From Flintibacter muris (GTDB lineage: Bacteria > Bacillota > Clostridia > Oscillospirales > Oscillospiraceae): DNA of 64,000 nt. Shown piece after piece: positions 44,003-51,966 of the stretch; position 1 is the stretch's first letter; every line of letters starts with the position of its first letter. Under the pieces are notes generated by a model. That model searched no databases. It was not told where the DNA came from and was given only the letters and a program-made list of their open reading frames with translations. The stretch is from the NCBI RefSeq assembly GCF_943192995.1, contig NZ_CALPCP010000005.1, forward strand, positions 1 to 64,000, in the 5' to 3' direction. A program made the position numbers and the translations under genes.

Positions 44003-45187
44003 TCAAGGTTTCTGCTGAAGCAGCGCAACGGCCTTTTTCAGCTGCGCACACCCCTCCACCACGTTTTCGTAGCTGTTGGCAAAGGACATCCGCAGATAGC
44101 CCTCACCGCCGGGGCCGAACACGTCGCCGGGCACCAGGGCAATCTTGGCCTCCTCCAGCAGGTAAGCGGACAGATCAGCAGACTTCATGTTCAGGGACTT
44201 ACAGTTGATGAAGATGTAGAACGCGCCCTTGGGGCACTCGCAGTGCAGGCCGGGAATTTCGTTGATGGCTTTCACCGCATAATCCCGGCGGCGCTGGTAC
44301 TCCTTCACCATCTCCTTCACTTCGTCCCCCTCCTCGTTGAGGGCGGCGATGGCGGCCACCTGGACGAAGTTGGGGGCGCAGGTGGTATTGTGCTGGTGGA
44401 ACTTGTTCATGGCCAAAATATATTCCTCGGGAGCGGCCACATAGCCCAGCCGCCAGCCATCCATAGCGTAGGCCTTGGACATGCCGTTCATGGTGAAGGT
44501 GCGCTCCTTCATGCCGGGCAGGGAGGCAATGCTGATGTGTTTGGCCCCGTCGTAGACCAGCCGCTCGTAAACCTCGTCGGAAATAACCATCAGGTCGTTG
44601 GAGACCGCAATCTCAGCCAGCTCCTTGAGTACGTCCTCAGACAGCACGCCGCCGGTGGGATTGTTGGGGGTGATGATGACGATGGCCCGGGTCTTGGGGG
44701 TGATTTTTGCTTTGACCTCCTCCAGGTTCATCTGGAAGCCGGTTTCCTCGGTCAGCCCGTAGGTGACCGCCTTGGCCCCCAGCAGGTTGGGCACGTTGAT
44801 GTAGTTGAGCCACACCGGGTCGGGGACCAGAATTTCGTCGCCCTCCTCCAGGATGGTGGCCAGGACGGCGAACACCGCCTCGGACAGCCCCACGGTGACC
44901 AGCACCTCGGATGCTGTATAGTCCACGTTGTTCTCCCGCTTCAGCTTGTCCGCGATGGCCTGGCGTAGCTCCATCAGGCCGAAGTTGGAGGTGTAGTGGA
45001 CCTTCCCGTCCGCCAGAGCCTGCTCCGCCGCCCGCTTAATGTACTCCGGGGTGTCAAAGTCGGGCCGTCCGATCTCAAAGTGGAGGACCCTCTCCCCCGC
45101 CCGCTCCATTGCCAGCGCCTTTTCGTTGACCTTGCGGATGCCGGAGGGTGCCATCCGGTTCATCCGCGCCGCGATTTTTGCCGCCAT
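44003..45187 (-). CDS. PLP-dependent aminotransferase, class I/II
   Basis: A 394-residue fold-type I aminotransferase. HFEIGRPDFDTPEYIKRAAE is the N-terminal substrate region. ITPNNPTGGVLSEDVL carries the conserved Asn-Pro, VISDEVYERLVYDG the PLP-binding Asp and Tyr, and TMNGMSKAYAMDGWRLGYVA the Schiff-base Lys and Arg. YLRMSFANSYENV has the carboxylate-binding Arg. The substrate could be Asp, Ala, aromatic or another amino acid. It is the first gene of the operon behind a LysR-type site, 30 bp before the symporter gene. GAGGAGGCAAAACT precedes the ATG. Confidence 0.93.
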   Translation of the reverse strand: MAAKIAARMNRMAPSGIRKVNEKALAMERAGERVLHFEIGRPDFDTPEYIKRAAEQALADGKVHYTSNFGLMELRQAIADKLKRENNVDYTASEVLVTVGLSEAVFAVLATILEEGDEILVPDPVWLNYINVPNLLGAKAVTYGLTEETGFQMNLEEVKAKITPKTRAIVIITPNNPTGGVLSEDVLKELAEIAVSNDLMVISDEVYERLVYDGAKHISIASLPGMKERTFTMNGMSKAYAMDGWRLGYVAAPEEYILAMNKFHQHNTTCAPNFVQVAAIAALNEEGDEVKEMVKEYQRRRDYAVKAINEIPGLHCECPKGAFYIFINCKSLNMKSADLSAYLLEEAKIALVPGDVFGPGGEGYLRMSFANSYENVVEGCAQLKKAVALLQQKP

Positions 45188-45280
45188 AGTTTTGCCTCCT
45201 CTGATTTGGTTAATTTGTGTAAAACAGGCTGCGTTTTGTTCTGCCTTCTGATACTATTTAGCCATAAAAGCGGCGAAATG

Positions 45281-45325
45281 TAAAATACGAAAAACTTGAA
45301 CACGTTATATCTATTTTCGTATAAG
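45281..45325 (-). promoter_or_regulatory. LysR-type site A
   Basis: On the minus strand TATACGAAAATAGATATAAC then about 10 bp and TTTTTCGTATTTTA: inverted TACGAAAA/TTTTCGTA arms, about 95 bp before the aminotransferase ATG. Roughly 75 bp of this promoter region is nearly identical to site C at 50131. Confidence 0.7.
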
Positions 45326-45351
45326 TGCTATGCAATCTGCACAATTAAACA

Positions 45352-45375
45352 GCGCCCGGCCTGGTGGCCGGACGC
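45352..45375 (-). terminator. Terminator after the hydrogenase operon
   Basis: GCGTCCGGCC-ACCA-GGCCGGGCGC on the minus strand, followed by TGTTTAATTG; one G.T mismatch. Confidence 0.7.
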
Positions 45376-45382
45376 CCTTTGA

Positions 45383-47125
45383 TTACGCCTGACTTGGCAT
45401 ATTCCAAGCCATATGGTCGGTATGTAACAGTTCCTCCGCTTTTTCACTGAGAGGCTGTCCCAAAAACTCCTCATACAGCGTTTGCACATCCGGGTTTTCG
45501 TGGGAGAAGCGCATGGGATTCGCCTTGTCCAGATGATACAGCCGTTCACCCCGAACGCCGTACCGTTCCTCGTCTTCCACCGAGATGGGCTGCCCACCAC
45601 CGCCTACGCAGCCGCCGGGACAGGCCATCACCTCCACAAAGTCATAGTGGACTTTTCCAGCCTTTAACTGTTCAATGAGCTGCCGGGCATTGCCCAGTCC
45701 GCTGACCACAGCGCACCGCACCGGGATGTCGGCAATCTCATAGGTGACTTCCCGTAGGCCAGGGCCGGTGCGGACCGCCGCGAAGGCGTCCGGGTCCGGA
45801 TTTTCTCCGGTCAGGACGTAGGAAGCGGTGCGTAGGGCGGCCTCCATCACCCCGCCGGTGGCCCCGAAGATGGCCCCTGCCCCGGTGTGGGTACCCAGAG
45901 GACTGTCCAGGGCCTCCTCGGGCATACTGGCAGGAGAAATCTGATCCGCCCGCAGCATCCGAACCAGCTCCCGGGTAGTGAGCACCATATCCACGTCAGG
46001 GCCATGCCCGGTGGTCATGCTGGGCAGTTCGCACTCCGCTTTTTTGGCCACGCAGGGCATGATGGACACACAGCAAATCTGTTCCGGCTCCACGCCCAGT
46101 TTTTTGGCAAACCAGCTCTTGGTCACACTGCCGAACATCTGCTGGGGGGACTTGGAGGTGGACAGCTGGCCGGTCAGCTCCGGGTACTGTCCCTTCAGGA
46201 ACCGCACCCAGCCGGGACAGCAACTGGTGAACATAGGCCAGCGGGTCAGTCCGCCAGATTTCAGACGGTGGAGGAACTCGTTGCCCTCCTCCATAATGGT
46301 CAGGTCAGCGGAAAAGTTGGTGTCAAAGACATAGTCGAAGCCCAGGCGGCGCAGGCAGGCGGCCATGCGCTCCATGGTGGCCTCCTCCCGGCTGAGGCCG
46401 AAGTATTCACCCCAGGCGGTGCGGACTGCCGGGGCCACCTGAACCACGGTGATTTTGTCCGGGTCGGCCAGGGCGGCGAAGGCCTTTTGTGTGTCGTCCC
46501 GCTCCCGCAGGCCGCCCACCGGACAGTGGGTGATGCACTGTCCGCACAGGGCGCAGTCCGAATCCTTGATGACCCGGTTGTTGGACACGTCCACCATGGT
46601 CCGTCCGCCAGTGCCCGCCACGTCCCAGATGCTCAAAGACTGGACCTTGTCGCAGATTTGAACACAGCGCATACACTTGATGCACTTGTTGTAGTCGTGG
46701 TACAGAGGGAAGGTGGTGGTCCAGGCCCCCCGCAGGCCCTTGGGCAGCTGCGTCTCGTAGGGAACCGACAAAATCCCAAGGTCGTTGGCGATGGTCTGGA
46801 ACTGACAGTTGCCGCTGCGCACGCAGGTGGCACACTTGCAGTCATGCTGGGACAAAATCAGCTCCACATTGGTTCGCCGGGTGCGCCGGGCCCGGGGAGA
46901 GTTGGTGTGGACCACCATCCCCTCCCGGACTGGGCTGTTGCAGGCGGTGACCATGGCCCGCTCTCCCTCCACCTCCACGCAGCACACCCGGCAGGCGGCA
47001 ATCTCGTTGACGTCCTTTAGATAGCACAGGTGGGGAATGGAGATACCGGCGGACTGCGCCGCTTGCAGGATGGTGGTTCCCTCCGGAACCTGTACCGGTC
47101 TGTTGTCGATGGTCAGGGTTACCAT
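45383..47125 (-). CDS. [FeFe] hydrogenase catalytic subunit, NuoG-like type
   Basis: A 580-residue multi-cluster hydrogenase. The N-terminal [2Fe-2S] ligands are C34, C45, C48 and C62. The His-ligated cluster is H94, C98, C101, C107. Two [4Fe-4S] sites follow (C148-C158 and C191-C201). The H-cluster motifs are complete: TSCCPGW (300-306), IMPCVAKKAE (355-364) and EVMACPGGCVGGGGQP (498-513). It should reduce protons or oxidise H2 with electrons from the flavoprotein encoded just upstream. Genes overlap by 7 bp. No HydE/F/G maturases are in the window. It is under a LysR-type site shared with the amino-acid genes, so it probably disposes of their reducing power. Confidence 0.93.
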   Translation of the reverse strand: MVTLTIDNRPVQVPEGTTILQAAQSAGISIPHLCYLKDVNEIAACRVCCVEVEGERAMVTACNSPVREGMVVHTNSPRARRTRRTNVELILSQHDCKCATCVRSGNCQFQTIANDLGILSVPYETQLPKGLRGAWTTTFPLYHDYNKCIKCMRCVQICDKVQSLSIWDVAGTGGRTMVDVSNNRVIKDSDCALCGQCITHCPVGGLRERDDTQKAFAALADPDKITVVQVAPAVRTAWGEYFGLSREEATMERMAACLRRLGFDYVFDTNFSADLTIMEEGNEFLHRLKSGGLTRWPMFTSCCPGWVRFLKGQYPELTGQLSTSKSPQQMFGSVTKSWFAKKLGVEPEQICCVSIMPCVAKKAECELPSMTTGHGPDVDMVLTTRELVRMLRADQISPASMPEEALDSPLGTHTGAGAIFGATGGVMEAALRTASYVLTGENPDPDAFAAVRTGPGLREVTYEIADIPVRCAVVSGLGNARQLIEQLKAGKVHYDFVEVMACPGGCVGGGGQPISVEDEERYGVRGERLYHLDKANPMRFSHENPDVQTLYEEFLGQPLSEKAEELLHTDHMAWNMPSQA

Positions 47126-48954
47126 TCCGTGTTCCTCCCTCCCTTAAAGCTGCCGAAGCCGAAGTGGTCGCACCGCAGACAGCGGCTGGATTCCTGGTGG
47201 GCCTCCTCCTGGGTCATCCCCTCCACCACCAGAGAGAAATCCCCCTGGCAGCCGGGATGGGCATGGCTTTTCAAATTCACCCGGCCGCAGGGCGGGGTGT
47301 TGGTAAAGTGGGCCGGGGGAATTTCCACTTCACTGCGGATTTTGTGGTCAAAGCCCAGGTAGTTGTCAATATTGGCGGCGGCTACCTTGCCCGCGGCCAC
47401 GGCGCGGATGACGGTGGCGGGGCCGGACACCGCGTCGCCTCCGGCGAATACATTGTCCACCCCGGGAACCGAACTGGTGTGGTCGGCCTGGATGGCCCCC
47501 CGGCTGGTGGTGACCCCTACCTTCTCGAAGGCCTGAGCCTCGATCGCCTGGCCGATGGCCACAATCACATAGTCGCAGGGAATGCGAAATTCCTTGGCGT
47601 CCGCGTCCCCCGGTCTGGGACGTCCATCCCGGCCATAAGCGCCGATGAGCTGAGGACGGGTCCATAGAGCGGCCACCTTGCCCTCCGCGTCCGCCTCAAT
47701 GCGGGTGGGGGCCTGGAGGGGCAGGATCTGACAGCCCTCCGCCATAGCCTCCTCAATCTCCTCAGCCAAGGCCGTCATGTCCTCCACCCGGCGGCGGTAG
47801 ACGCAGGTGACGCGCTCCGCCCCCAGCCGCAGAGCGGTACGGGTGGCGTCCATGGACACGTTGCCGCCGCCGACCACGCAAACCCGCTTTCCGGTAAAAT
47901 CGGGAGCCTCTCCATCCCCTACGTTCCGTAGCAGGGCCACAGCGCTGATGACATTTTGGGCCTCCTCGCCCTCCAGGCCCAGCTTTTTGTCGTTGTGGGC
48001 CCCGATGGCGATGTACACCGCATCAAAGCTGGTTTGAATCTCATCCATCGTCAGGTCCTTCCCAATGGACACGCCGGTATGTACCTTGATCCCCGCACTC
48101 AGGATATGGGCAATGTCCCGATCCAGCACCTCCTGGGGCAGACGGTAGTCAGGGATGCCGTAGCGCAGCATCCCGCCCAGCTTGGGTCGTTGCTCGTAGA
48201 CGGTGACGTCGTGTCCCATGAGGGACAGATAGTAGGCCGCCGTCAATCCGCCGGGACCGCCGCCAATGATTGCCACCGTCTTGCCGGTCGCTTCCGCTCT
48301 CGCCGGGGCCTTCATGGGCTGGGAGTGGTCCACCGCATAACGCTTCAGGCCGCAGATGTTCACCGCGTCATCCACCATGCGCCGGCGGCACTGACTTTCG
48401 CAGGGGTGCTCGCAGACGTAGGCACAGGCGGAGACGAAGGGGTTGTCCTTGCGGATCAGGCGCACCGCGTCCTCATACCGGCCCTCGTGGACCAGAGCCA
48501 CATAGCCGGGAATGTCCACATGGGCGGGACAGGTGGACACGCAGGGCACCGGGTGGCTCAGGCCGCAGATACACCGGCCGTGGAGGACGTGCTCCTCGTA
48601 GTCCTCCCGGAAGCCACGAACCCCTTTGAGCACCATGTGGGCAGCCTCGTAGCCGATGGCGCAGTCAGCGGAGTCGGCAATCACCTGGGCGGTGTTCTCG
48701 ATGAGGTCGATGTCCTCCAGGGCGGCGGTGCGGTCCAGCACCCGCTCGATGAGGACGGCCAACTGGTTCAGTCCCACCCGGCAGGGGACGCATTTGCCGC
48801 AGGTCTGAGCGTGGCACAGCCGCAGAAAGTTCAGCGACATGTCCACCGGACAAAGCCCCGGCTGGCTGGCGTTGATCCGCCGCTCCATGTCACGCTGTAG
48901 GCCGCCCAAGACAGTTTGAGCCCGCCCCGGCACTTCGATGGATAATCGGCTCAT
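47119..48954 (-). CDS. NuoF-tail/GltD-like flavoprotein fusion
   Basis: A 611-residue iron-sulfur flavoprotein. Residues about 40-120 match only the C-terminal iron-sulfur domain of NuoF (LRLCHAQTCGKCVPCRVG, C52/C55/C58 and C98). Then comes a GltD/dihydropyrimidine-dehydrogenase-type part: CVSTCPAHVDIPGYVALVHE and CEHPCESQCRRR (two [4Fe-4S] sites), VAIIGGGPGGLTAAYYLSLM (FAD), CVVGGGNVSMDATRTALRLG (NAD(P)H). RCLRCDHFGFG lies at the C-terminus. It would pass electrons between NAD(P)H and the hydrogenase; NuoF's own FMN/NADH domain is absent. AAGAAGGAGGAATTTG precedes the ATG. Confidence 0.9.
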   Translation of the reverse strand: MSRLSIEVPGRAQTVLGGLQRDMERRINASQPGLCPVDMSLNFLRLCHAQTCGKCVPCRVGLNQLAVLIERVLDRTAALEDIDLIENTAQVIADSADCAIGYEAAHMVLKGVRGFREDYEEHVLHGRCICGLSHPVPCVSTCPAHVDIPGYVALVHEGRYEDAVRLIRKDNPFVSACAYVCEHPCESQCRRRMVDDAVNICGLKRYAVDHSQPMKAPARAEATGKTVAIIGGGPGGLTAAYYLSLMGHDVTVYEQRPKLGGMLRYGIPDYRLPQEVLDRDIAHILSAGIKVHTGVSIGKDLTMDEIQTSFDAVYIAIGAHNDKKLGLEGEEAQNVISAVALLRNVGDGEAPDFTGKRVCVVGGGNVSMDATRTALRLGAERVTCVYRRRVEDMTALAEEIEEAMAEGCQILPLQAPTRIEADAEGKVAALWTRPQLIGAYGRDGRPRPGDADAKEFRIPCDYVIVAIGQAIEAQAFEKVGVTTSRGAIQADHTSSVPGVDNVFAGGDAVSGPATVIRAVAAGKVAAANIDNYLGFDHKIRSEVEIPPAHFTNTPPCGRVNLKSHAHPGCQGDFSLVVEGMTQEEAHQESSRCLRCDHFGFGSFKGGRNTEW

Positions 48955-49000
48955 TCAAATTCCTCCTTCTTTATGAAAATAACAAATGAAATAATAAGAA

Positions 49001-49042
49001 GCCCGACCAGTCATCTGGGCAAATGTCCGGTCAGGCTTTCCA
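49001..49042 (-). promoter_or_regulatory. Leader hairpin before the hydrogenase operon
   Basis: On the minus strand AAGCCTGACCGGAC...GACTGGTCGGGCTT (imperfect 14-bp stem) followed by CTTATTATTTC, about 45 bp before the ATG and downstream of the promoter. It could terminate or stabilise the leader. Confidence 0.45.
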
Positions 49043-49082
49043 TGGGGGAGGTCTGCAAAACAAAGTTATCGTTTCAACCTTG

Positions 49083-49163
49083 TTGTCCCGTATTGTAGCA
49101 GAAGGTATTCTGGTTTGTCCAATCCGTATTACTTAATAAGGTTATATCTATTTTCGTATATCG
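49083..49163 (-). promoter_or_regulatory. Hydrogenase-operon promoter and LysR-type site B
   Basis: Site B (49121-49163) reads on the minus strand ATACGAAAATAGATATAAC, then CTTATTAAGTAATACG. Below it TGGACA, 18-bp spacer and TACAAT (about 49092-49121) form a promoter, so the site sits just upstream of or overlapping the -35, as for LysR activation. Confidence 0.65.
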
Positions 49164-49251
49164 TTTGTCGATTTTTCCAATAAAGAGCGGGAGCTTGGCA
49201 AGATAATCCTGCCAGACTCCCGCATGGAAGAAAGAGAGAAGAAACACAAAC

Positions 49252-50040
49252 TCAATAGGCCCCGGTCATCGCGCCGTCCACCAGGATGGTCTGGCCGGAA
49301 ATATAGGTGTTAGCCTCGGAACACAGGAAGGCGGCCATACGGCCATACTCGTCCACGGTGCCGTAGCGGCCCATGGGGAAGGACTTCAAATCCTCCTTTT
49401 CGTATTCCTCCACGGAGATTCCTGCCTTCTCTGCCCGCATCGCGTTCAGACTGGTAATGCGGTCGGTATCAATCCGGCCAGGGCCGATGACGTTGACCAG
49501 GATATTGTCCTTACCCACCTCCTTGGCCAGCGTCTTGCTCATCCCCACTACGCCCATGCGCATGGTGTTGGACAGAATCAGGTTGTCCAGGCAGTCCCTG
49601 ACGGAGGAGCTGGTGGAGTTGAGGATGCGGCCCCCGCCCAGGCGGCGCATGGAGGGCAGCACAGCCCGGATGGTACGGATGTAGGACAGCAGGCACATCT
49701 CGAAGGTGCCCGTCCAGGCCGCGTCATCAAAGCTGTCAAAGGGACCGGGCTTGGGGCCGGGACCCATGTTGACCAGGGCGTAAATGTCGCCCAACGTCTG
49801 AACGGTGTGATCCACCAGGGCCTGGATGTCCTCCGCCTTGTTCACGTCACACACAAAGACCTCGGGACGGTTGCCCGTCTCCTGTTCAATGTCCGCCTGG
49901 GCGGCGGCCAGCCGTTCCGGGTTGTGGCCGCTGAGCATGACTTTGGCCCCCTCCCAGGCCAGCTCCGTGGCGATCCCCTTGCCCAGGCCGGCAGCAGACG
50001 CCATGCACAAAACTACCTTATTCTTTAATCCGAGATCCAT
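49252..50040 (-). CDS. Atypical short-chain dehydrogenase
   Basis: A 262-residue SDR-fold protein. The nucleotide loop is degenerate (CMASAAGLGKGIA) but keeps GLGKG. HNPERLAAAQADIE and VCDVNKAEDI are normal. At the catalytic site the canonical Tyr-x3-Lys is replaced: LILSNTMRMGVVGMSKTLAK aligns Ser for Tyr and Arg for Lys, a pattern of one SDR subfamily often annotated as FabG-like. Catalysis by the usual mechanism is therefore doubtful. ILVDGAMTGAY closes the protein. It is divergent from the LysR gene and shares its operator region (site C). GGGGAGGTATCATT precedes the ATG. Confidence 0.82.
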   Translation of the reverse strand: MDLGLKNKVVLCMASAAGLGKGIATELAWEGAKVMLSGHNPERLAAAQADIEQETGNRPEVFVCDVNKAEDIQALVDHTVQTLGDIYALVNMGPGPKPGPFDSFDDAAWTGTFEMCLLSYIRTIRAVLPSMRRLGGGRILNSTSSSVRDCLDNLILSNTMRMGVVGMSKTLAKEVGKDNILVNVIGPGRIDTDRITSLNAMRAEKAGISVEEYEKEDLKSFPMGRYGTVDEYGRMAAFLCSEANTYISGQTILVDGAMTGAY

Positions 50041-50130
50041 AATGATACCTCCCCAACAAATTGATTCAATTTCTTGTCTTGCGTTTTGTTTTTCTTTCTG
50101 ATATTATTTAGCCACAAAGCCGTCAAAAAG

Positions 50131-50174
50131 TAAAATACGAAAAACTTGAAGACATTATATCGATTTTCGTATAG
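50131..50174. promoter_or_regulatory. LysR-type site C (divergent promoter)
   Basis: AAAATACGAAAAACTTGAAG, then ACATTATATCGATTTTCGTATA, ending 13 bp before the LysR ATG and 90 bp upstream of the divergent SDR. Same palindromic arms as sites A, B and D; likely both autoregulation and activation. Confidence 0.7.
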
Positions 50175-50186
50175 GAGGGCAGCAAA

Positions 50187-51128
50187 ATGACGAATTATAA
50201 AGAATACATCTATGCGGTCTATCAGGAAAAAAGTTTTTCCAAGGCGGCCAAAAAGCTGTATGTCTCTCAGCCCTGGCTGAGCGCCACCATCAAAAAAGCG
50301 GAGCAGAAATTGGGCCTGGCCCTGTTTGACCGAAGCACCAATCCCATTTCATTGACCGAAGCGGGAAGATACTACATTGAGAAGTATGAACAAATTACAG
50401 CCATTGAGGAGGAGATGATTGAAAATTTCAGGCAGATGCGAGATATAAATCGCACAGAACTGCACATCGGAAGCTCCATGTTCTTCTGTACGTATGTACT
50501 CCCAAGCCTGATGAAAGAGTTCCAGCTCCTCTATCCACAGGTAACATTAACTTTAACAGAGGGCGGCAACAAAACACTTTTAGAAAAGCTCATGAATGGA
50601 CGGCTTGATTTTCTTCTGGAGGCAGAGCAGCCCGCCAACAGTCGGATTTATGCTATCCCCTGGGCGTCAGAGGAGATCGTTCTGGCGGTACCGGCTAACA
50701 ATCCGGTCAATGAGAAACTGGAGCAATACCGCTACTCCTTTGAAGAATTTCTGAACCGTAATCAAGCGGACAGCCGCCGTCCATCCGTTCCCCTGGAGGC
50801 TTTTGCGCAGGAAAACTTTCTCCTCTTGAAAGAAGGAAATGACATTCATCAGCGCAGTCTGCAAATTTGTAAAAATGCCGGATTTATCCCCAATGTATCC
50901 CTATATCTGACTCAAATGATGACAGCCTACTATCTGGTTTGTGAAGGACAGGGGATTACCTTCTTGCGTTCTACCATACCGGCCCACGTTGCGCCAACTG
51001 ATAAGGTTGTTTTTTACCAGCTGGGCGATTCTCTGGCTGTGCGCAGTATTTACCTCTCATATACCAAACGGAACACAAACCCGGTACAACAGCATTTGAT
51101 CGACTTCATGAAAGACAGTATTTTATAA
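50187..51128 (+). CDS. LysR-family regulator
   Basis: A 313-residue LysR protein. The N-terminal winged helix is YIYAVYQEKSFSKAAKKLYV and SQPWLSATIKKAEQKLGLAL. The effector domain starts ELHIGSSMFFCTYVLPSLMK, with the hinge before it. It is divergent from the atypical SDR. Four matching palindromic sites within 6 kb make it the probable activator of the aminotransferase, hydrogenase, SDR and C26 units. The inducer is presumably the amino acid or a degradation product. The start at 50187 is behind TAGGAGGGCAGCAAA. Confidence 0.93.
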   Translation: MTNYKEYIYAVYQEKSFSKAAKKLYVSQPWLSATIKKAEQKLGLALFDRSTNPISLTEAGRYYIEKYEQITAIEEEMIENFRQMRDINRTELHIGSSMFFCTYVLPSLMKEFQLLYPQVTLTLTEGGNKTLLEKLMNGRLDFLLEAEQPANSRIYAIPWASEEIVLAVPANNPVNEKLEQYRYSFEEFLNRNQADSRRPSVPLEAFAQENFLLLKEGNDIHQRSLQICKNAGFIPNVSLYLTQMMTAYYLVCEGQGITFLRSTIPAHVAPTDKVVFYQLGDSLAVRSIYLSYTKRNTNPVQQHLIDFMKDSIL

Positions 51129-51140
51129 GAAAACCGTAGC

Positions 51141-51176
51141 GCCCAATCAGAACGCTCTGATTGGGCACTTTATTTT
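51141..51176 (+). terminator. Terminator after lysR
   Basis: GCCCAATCAG-AACGCT-CTGATTGGGC (10-bp stem) followed by ACTTTATTTT. Confidence 0.75.
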
Positions 51177-51193
51177 GTGGGATTTTCATAATT

Positions 51194-51233
51194 GTTATAT
51201 GAAAACAGATATAACCTTATTAAGTAATTCGTC
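51194..51233 (+). promoter_or_regulatory. LysR-type site D
   Basis: ATATGAAAACAGATATAAC then CTTATTAAGTAATTCG: matches site B over about 36 bp with four differences, about 60 bp before the C26 gene. A plausible -10, TACTATAT, follows near 51270. Confidence 0.65.
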
Positions 51234-51294
51234 TTTGATATTTTGAATCCGGCGTTTTAATATTAAATTACTATATAGTGAGAAGGGACATAGC

Positions 51295-51966
51295 GTGAAA
51301 AATATTTTGATTGCCGGACCTGCTGACGATCCATTCCGCATACCACAGATTACAAAAGCTGCTGTAGAAAACAGCGGAGGACAGGTATCGTTCAGCCTAA
51401 ATCCGTCCGATATTGAAACCTGTGATGGTGTTATTCTCCCTGGTGGGCTACCCGATGTTGACCCAGCCAGCTACGGCGAACGAAATATCGCCTGCGGGGT
51501 GATTGAACCGGAATTGGACATAGCACAGTTGAAAATGCTGGATACTGCGCTGGGCCTGGACAAGCCCATTCTGGGAATATGTTGGGGACATCAACTTCTC
51601 AACGTCTACTTTGGTGGTACATTGATTCAAGATGTTGTGGACCTGAAAGTTCATCGCTTCGTTCCAGATGTGGAAACACTTCATGATTCCGTCTGTGTTC
51701 CCGGCACACCGCTGTATCAGTTCTATGGTGCGGGTGGTATCATCAACACCAAACACCACCAGGCAGTGAAAACAGTAGCCAAATCCTTCAAAATTGCTCA
51801 GCTTTGGTTTGCGCCGAGCATTTCTGAACGTGAAAAGAACCACTGTCTGTCTCAAATCCAGAGCGGGCAGCAAGTGGACGGAACCGACTGGTGCATGGTA
51901 GAGGCAATTGTTCACCGAAGAAAACCCATTCTGGGGGTACAATGGCACCCAGAATATAGGTCATGA
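51295..51966 (+). CDS. Class I glutamine amidotransferase-like hydrolase (peptidase C26), 3' end replaced
   Basis: A 223-residue C26 protein of the gamma-glutamyl-GABA hydrolase (PuuD) type. GVILPGGLPDVDPASYGE is the N-terminal region, KPILGICWGHQLLNVYFGG carries the nucleophile C96, NTKHHQAV is the conserved substrate loop and GVQWHPE holds the His-Glu pair. It would hydrolyse a gamma-glutamyl amide. Relatives have 10-25 more residues after HPE; here the frame ends in YRS as it enters terminase DNA at about 51956, so the last helix is missing. The catalytic core is complete and activity is possible. It is behind LysR-type site D. Confidence 0.82.
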   Translation: MKNILIAGPADDPFRIPQITKAAVENSGGQVSFSLNPSDIETCDGVILPGGLPDVDPASYGERNIACGVIEPELDIAQLKMLDTALGLDKPILGICWGHQLLNVYFGGTLIQDVVDLKVHRFVPDVETLHDSVCVPGTPLYQFYGAGGIINTKHHQAVKTVAKSFKIAQLWFAPSISEREKNHCLSQIQSGQQVDGTDWCMVEAIVHRRKPILGVQWHPEYRS

